DNA from: Acidimicrobiales bacterium | GTDB lineage: Bacteria > Actinomycetota > Acidimicrobiia > Acidimicrobiales > RAAP-2 | Direction: 5' to 3' | Assembly: GCA_017883125.1 (NCBI GenBank) | Contig: JADGOD010000013.1 | Coordinates: 1 to 8,051 of the forward strand | Length of the DNA: 8,051 nucleotides | In this document: positions 6,092-8,051 of the stretch, piece after piece | Position numbering within the stretch: position 1 is the first letter of the stretch | Layout of the letters: the number at the start of each line of letters is the position of its first letter | Position numbers and translations under genes: made by a program | The notes under the pieces: generated by a model | Databases searched by the model: none | What the model was told of the DNA's origin: nothing | Seen by the model: only the letters and a program-made list of their open reading frames with translations

Positions 6092-6718
6092 TCAGGGTCT
6101 CCGGTGCTTGCGCTCGAGGGACCCGGCGAGGAGCTCTGCGCTGATCGCCCCGCCCCTGAGCAGGGTCATGCCCTCATCGTTGATGGCGACGACCGTCGAG
6201 CCCGTGTCGCTCGACGGTCCTCCATCGAGGACCGCGCAGACGTCGCCGCCCGCTCCGAAGACATCGGCGACCGCCGCTGCGGAGGTGCACGGCTCTTCGC
6301 CGTGTCGATTCGCGCTCGTCACCGCCAGGGGTCCCGTCTTGGCGAGGAGCTTGAGGGCGAGGGGGTGGTTGGGGACGCGCACCCCTACGGTGCTCGCCGC
6401 CGAGCCGACCTTCGCGGCCAGGTCGGATGGTGCGGGGACCACCATGGTGAGCGCACCGGGCCACCACCGATCGGCAAGCTCGATGGCGGCATCAGGAAGC
6501 GAGCCGATGAGCTCGACGACCTGGTCGACCGATGCGGCGAGGATCGGAAGGGCGAGCGACGACGGGCGCCCCTTGGCGGCGAAGATCATCTCCAGCGCGT
6601 CGGGTCGGTCCAGGCGGGCAGCGAGTCCGTAGACGGTGTCGGTGGGGATGGCCACGACACCTCCGTGACCGAGGAGGGACGTCGCCGTGCGGAGCCGCCA
6701 TCGCCCCAGCACGATCAC
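6092..6718 (-). CDS. tsaC: L-threonylcarbamoyladenylate synthase (TsaC/Sua5/YrdC family)
   Basis: This enzyme makes threonylcarbamoyl-AMP from threonine, bicarbonate and ATP, the first step of the t6A37 modification of ANN-decoding tRNAs. The 208-residue protein is essentially one YrdC domain: GGVVAIPTDTVYGLAA (19-34), the nucleotide-binding AKGRP with Lys49 and Arg51 (48-52), WPGALTMVV (86-94), VGVRVPNHP (111-119), LAVTSANRHGEEP (131-143) and GSTVVAI (173-179). It lacks the C-terminal Sua5 domain of longer family members, so it is of the short TsaC-like form, as in mycobacteria (Rv1301). The GTG start overlaps the prmC TGA (shared GTGA), and GGGGGAGG lies 4 bases upstream, implying coupling to prmC. 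Its stop faces that of the thiolase-like gene across 5 bases, with no room for a separate terminator. Confidence 0.94.
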   Translation of the reverse strand: MIVLGRWRLRTATSLLGHGGVVAIPTDTVYGLAARLDRPDALEMIFAAKGRPSSLALPILAASVDQVVELIGSLPDAAIELADRWWPGALTMVVPAPSDLAAKVGSAASTVGVRVPNHPLALKLLAKTGPLAVTSANRHGEEPCTSAAAVADVFGAGGDVCAVLDGGPSSDTGSTVVAINDEGMTLLRGGAISAELLAGSLERKHRRP

Positions 6719-7551
6719 GGAGCCTCCCCCACCACGCCCCGTGGCTTGCCGGCCAGGTCGATGATCGTCTCGACGTTGACGAAGCCGCTCGAGGTCGCCA
6801 GGCCACGGGCGGCCTCAACCTGGTTCTCGGCCATCTCGATGGCGAGGACACCCCCGGGCGCCAGCCAGGGAAGCGCTCCTCTGATCAGCGTCTCGACGTC
6901 GCTGAATCCGGGCACTCCGTCAGCGCTGTCGGCGCTGAACAGCGCCTCGTCGGGCTCATGGGAGAGCACCGGATCGAGACCGGCCCGGTCGCGTTCAGCG
7001 ACATAGGGGGGGTTCGAGATCATGAGATGGACCGAACCAGCCAGAGGCCCATCGAGCGCCGCGAACCACTCCCCCTGTCGGATCTCGATCCCCTCGGCGC
7101 CGAGGCGACCCGCATTGACGCGGGCCAGCTCGAGGGCGTCGGGGGAGCGGTCGGTGAGCCACACGGTGATCTCGGTCTCATCGGCCAGCTCGGCCAGCAG
7201 GCTGAGGCCGATCGCTCCGGTCCCTGTGCCGAGATCGACCACGATGGCGTGCCCGTCGCCGGGACGAGTGGATCGCCACCGCCTGAGGGCGGCCTCTACG
7301 ACCTGCTCGGTCTCAGGTCGAGGGATCAGAGCCGAAGGCGTGACGCTGAGCTCCAGCGTCCGGAACGGCCATGAGCCGAGCAGGTACTGCAACGGCTCTC
7401 CGGCCGCACGGCGGCTGGCCAGCGCTCGTGCTTCATCGGCGACGTCCTCGCCGGAGCGGGCGTGCGACTCGACGTGCTCGAGGATCCAGAGAGCCTCTTG
7501 CGCCGAGCCGACCGTCTTGGTCACCTCGCTCCGCAGGGTGCCGTCAGCCAC
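6715..7551 (-). CDS. prmC: Peptide chain release factor N5-glutamine methyltransferase
   Basis: This SAM-dependent enzyme methylates the glutamine of the GGQ motif in release factors 1 and 2, raising termination efficiency. The 278-residue protein has the N-terminal helical domain with GEPLQYLLGS (51-60), LIPRPETE (75-82), the SAM-binding loop VVDLGTGTGAIGLSLL (104-119), and the defining NPPY at 180-183, which holds the target glutamine. Length is normal for PrmC/HemK. It directly follows prfA, its substrate, with an 8-base overlap (GTGGCTGA contains the prmC GTG and the prfA TGA). The ribosome site before GTG 7551 is weak. An in-frame GTG at 7524 has GGAG 4 bases upstream and would shorten the protein by nine residues without touching the domains. 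It overlaps tsaC by 4 bases. Confidence 0.96.
   Translation of the reverse strand: MADGTLRSEVTKTVGSAQEALWILEHVESHARSGEDVADEARALASRRAAGEPLQYLLGSWPFRTLELSVTPSALIPRPETEQVVEAALRRWRSTRPGDGHAIVVDLGTGTGAIGLSLLAELADETEITVWLTDRSPDALELARVNAGRLGAEGIEIRQGEWFAALDGPLAGSVHLMISNPPYVAERDRAGLDPVLSHEPDEALFSADSADGVPGFSDVETLIRGALPWLAPGGVLAIEMAENQVEAARGLATSSGFVNVETIIDLAGKPRGVVGEAP
6723..6730 (-). promoter_or_regulatory. Shine-Dalgarno site for tsaC within the prmC 3' end
   Basis: The minus strand reads GGGGGAGG, then CTCC, then the GTG at 6718. The spacing is short but the match is strong, and it supports the first GTG over the second in-frame GTG two codons later. Confidence 0.6.
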
Positions 7552-8051
7552 CGGTCTCGGTGAGCTGACGTGTTCGCTTCGCCGCCATGAGCGCGTCGAC
7601 CACCTCGTCGAGATCGCCGGCCAGGATCGCGTCGAGCTTGTAGAGCGTCAGGTTGATCCGGTGATCGGTGACCCGGCTGTCCTTGAAGTTGTACGTCCGG
7701 ATCTTCTCGGAGCGTCCGCCGCCGCCGACTTGTGAGCGACGGAGGTCGCTGGCCTCGGCAGCATGGGCGTCCTGCGCTGCCTTGAGAAGCCGTGAGCGCA
7801 GCACCACCATGGCCTTGGCTCGGTTCTGGATCTGGCTCTTCTCGTCCTGCATTGCCACCACGATCCCGGTCGGAACGTGCGTGATGCGGACCGCGGAGTC
7901 GGTGGTGTTCACGCTCTGGCCGCCCGGCCCACTCGAGCGATAGCCGTCGACCTTGAGATCGTTCGCATCGATCTGGACGTCGACCTCTTCTGCCTCGGGC
8001 AGGACGGTCACCGTGGCCGACGAGGTGTGGATGCGACCCTTGGCCTCGGTG
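7544..8051 (-). CDS. prfA: Peptide chain release factor 1, 3' part (5' end beyond the window)
   Basis: RF1 recognises UAA and UAG in the ribosomal A site and triggers peptide release. The window holds the last 168 residues of a protein normally near 355-360, beginning TEAKGRIHTSSATVTVLPEA, so the reading frame clearly continues past 8051. The catalytic GGQ (bases 7916-7924) sits in RSSGPGGQSVNTTDSAVR. RF1 rather than RF2 is indicated by VNTTDSAVR and by RTYNFKDSRVTDHRINLTLY near the C-terminus, where RF2 differs. The stop-codon-reading tripeptide of domain 2 lies outside the window. The GTG at 8011 is an internal codon, not the start. It is first in the prfA-prmC-tsaC unit, and its TGA overlaps the prmC start. 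Confidence 0.97.
   Translation of the reverse strand, partial: TEAKGRIHTSSATVTVLPEAEEVDVQIDANDLKVDGYRSSGPGGQSVNTTDSAVRITHVPTGIVVAMQDEKSQIQNRAKAMVVLRSRLLKAAQDAHAAEASDLRRSQVGGGGRSEKIRTYNFKDSRVTDHRINLTLYKLDAILAGDLDEVVDALMAAKRTRQLTETGG

Noticed and set aside
6068..6125. Possible terminator between the convergent thiolase-like and tsaC genes
   Set aside because: Only short stems are found (GTCG/CGAC near 6070-6084, GGGTC/GACCC around 6095-6123 with a 20-base loop). There is no T-tract on either strand, and only 5 bases separate the stops.

Overview
The window is a dense, high-G+C stretch of bacterial chromosome from an actinobacterium. The release factor 1 tail, the F0 a-subunit (with the mycobacterial-type Gly/Asp pair near the essential Arg) and the gene order all fit Actinomycetota. 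The family mix would suit Acidimicrobiia, but that class is a guess. Ten genes fill nearly all the DNA: nine on the minus strand and one on the plus strand. No mobile element, CRISPR array, RNA gene or phage gene is visible.

Read in the minus-strand direction (from 8051 down to 1), the first block is prfA (3' part only), prmC and tsaC/sua5. These genes overlap by 8 and 4 bases, so they are very likely co-transcribed. PrfA is RF1, PrmC methylates the glutamine of its GGQ motif, and TsaC makes the threonylcarbamoyl-AMP used for tRNA t6A. The block is therefore about translation fidelity and termination. It is followed by the only plus-strand gene, a degenerate thiolase-like protein (type TLP1, with the usual catalytic Cys and His missing). 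That gene faces tsaC tail-to-tail with 5 bases between the stops.

The second minus-strand block starts divergently from the thiolase-like gene, across only 59 bases. It runs rpiB, glyA, a WecA/Rfe-type polyprenyl-phosphate GlcNAc-1-phosphate transferase, then after an 89-base gap an AtpZ-like gene, an AtpI-like gene and atpB. The rest of the ATP synthase operon (atpE onward) is expected beyond position 1. Gaps inside rpiB-glyA-wecA are 5 and 9 bases, and atpI-atpB overlap by 4 bases.

The order prfA-prmC-sua5-(rpiB)-glyA-(rfe)-atpI-atpB is an old chromosomal neighbourhood, also known in mycobacteria, streptomycetes and, in a related form, Bacillus subtilis. The local novelties are the inserted plus-strand thiolase-like gene and the 59-base divergent region it creates. 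There both start codons carry a TAnnnT box at exactly -12 to -7, the signature of leaderless actinobacterial promoters. Otherwise this is a conserved housekeeping region, and I see no evidence of a new biological system.
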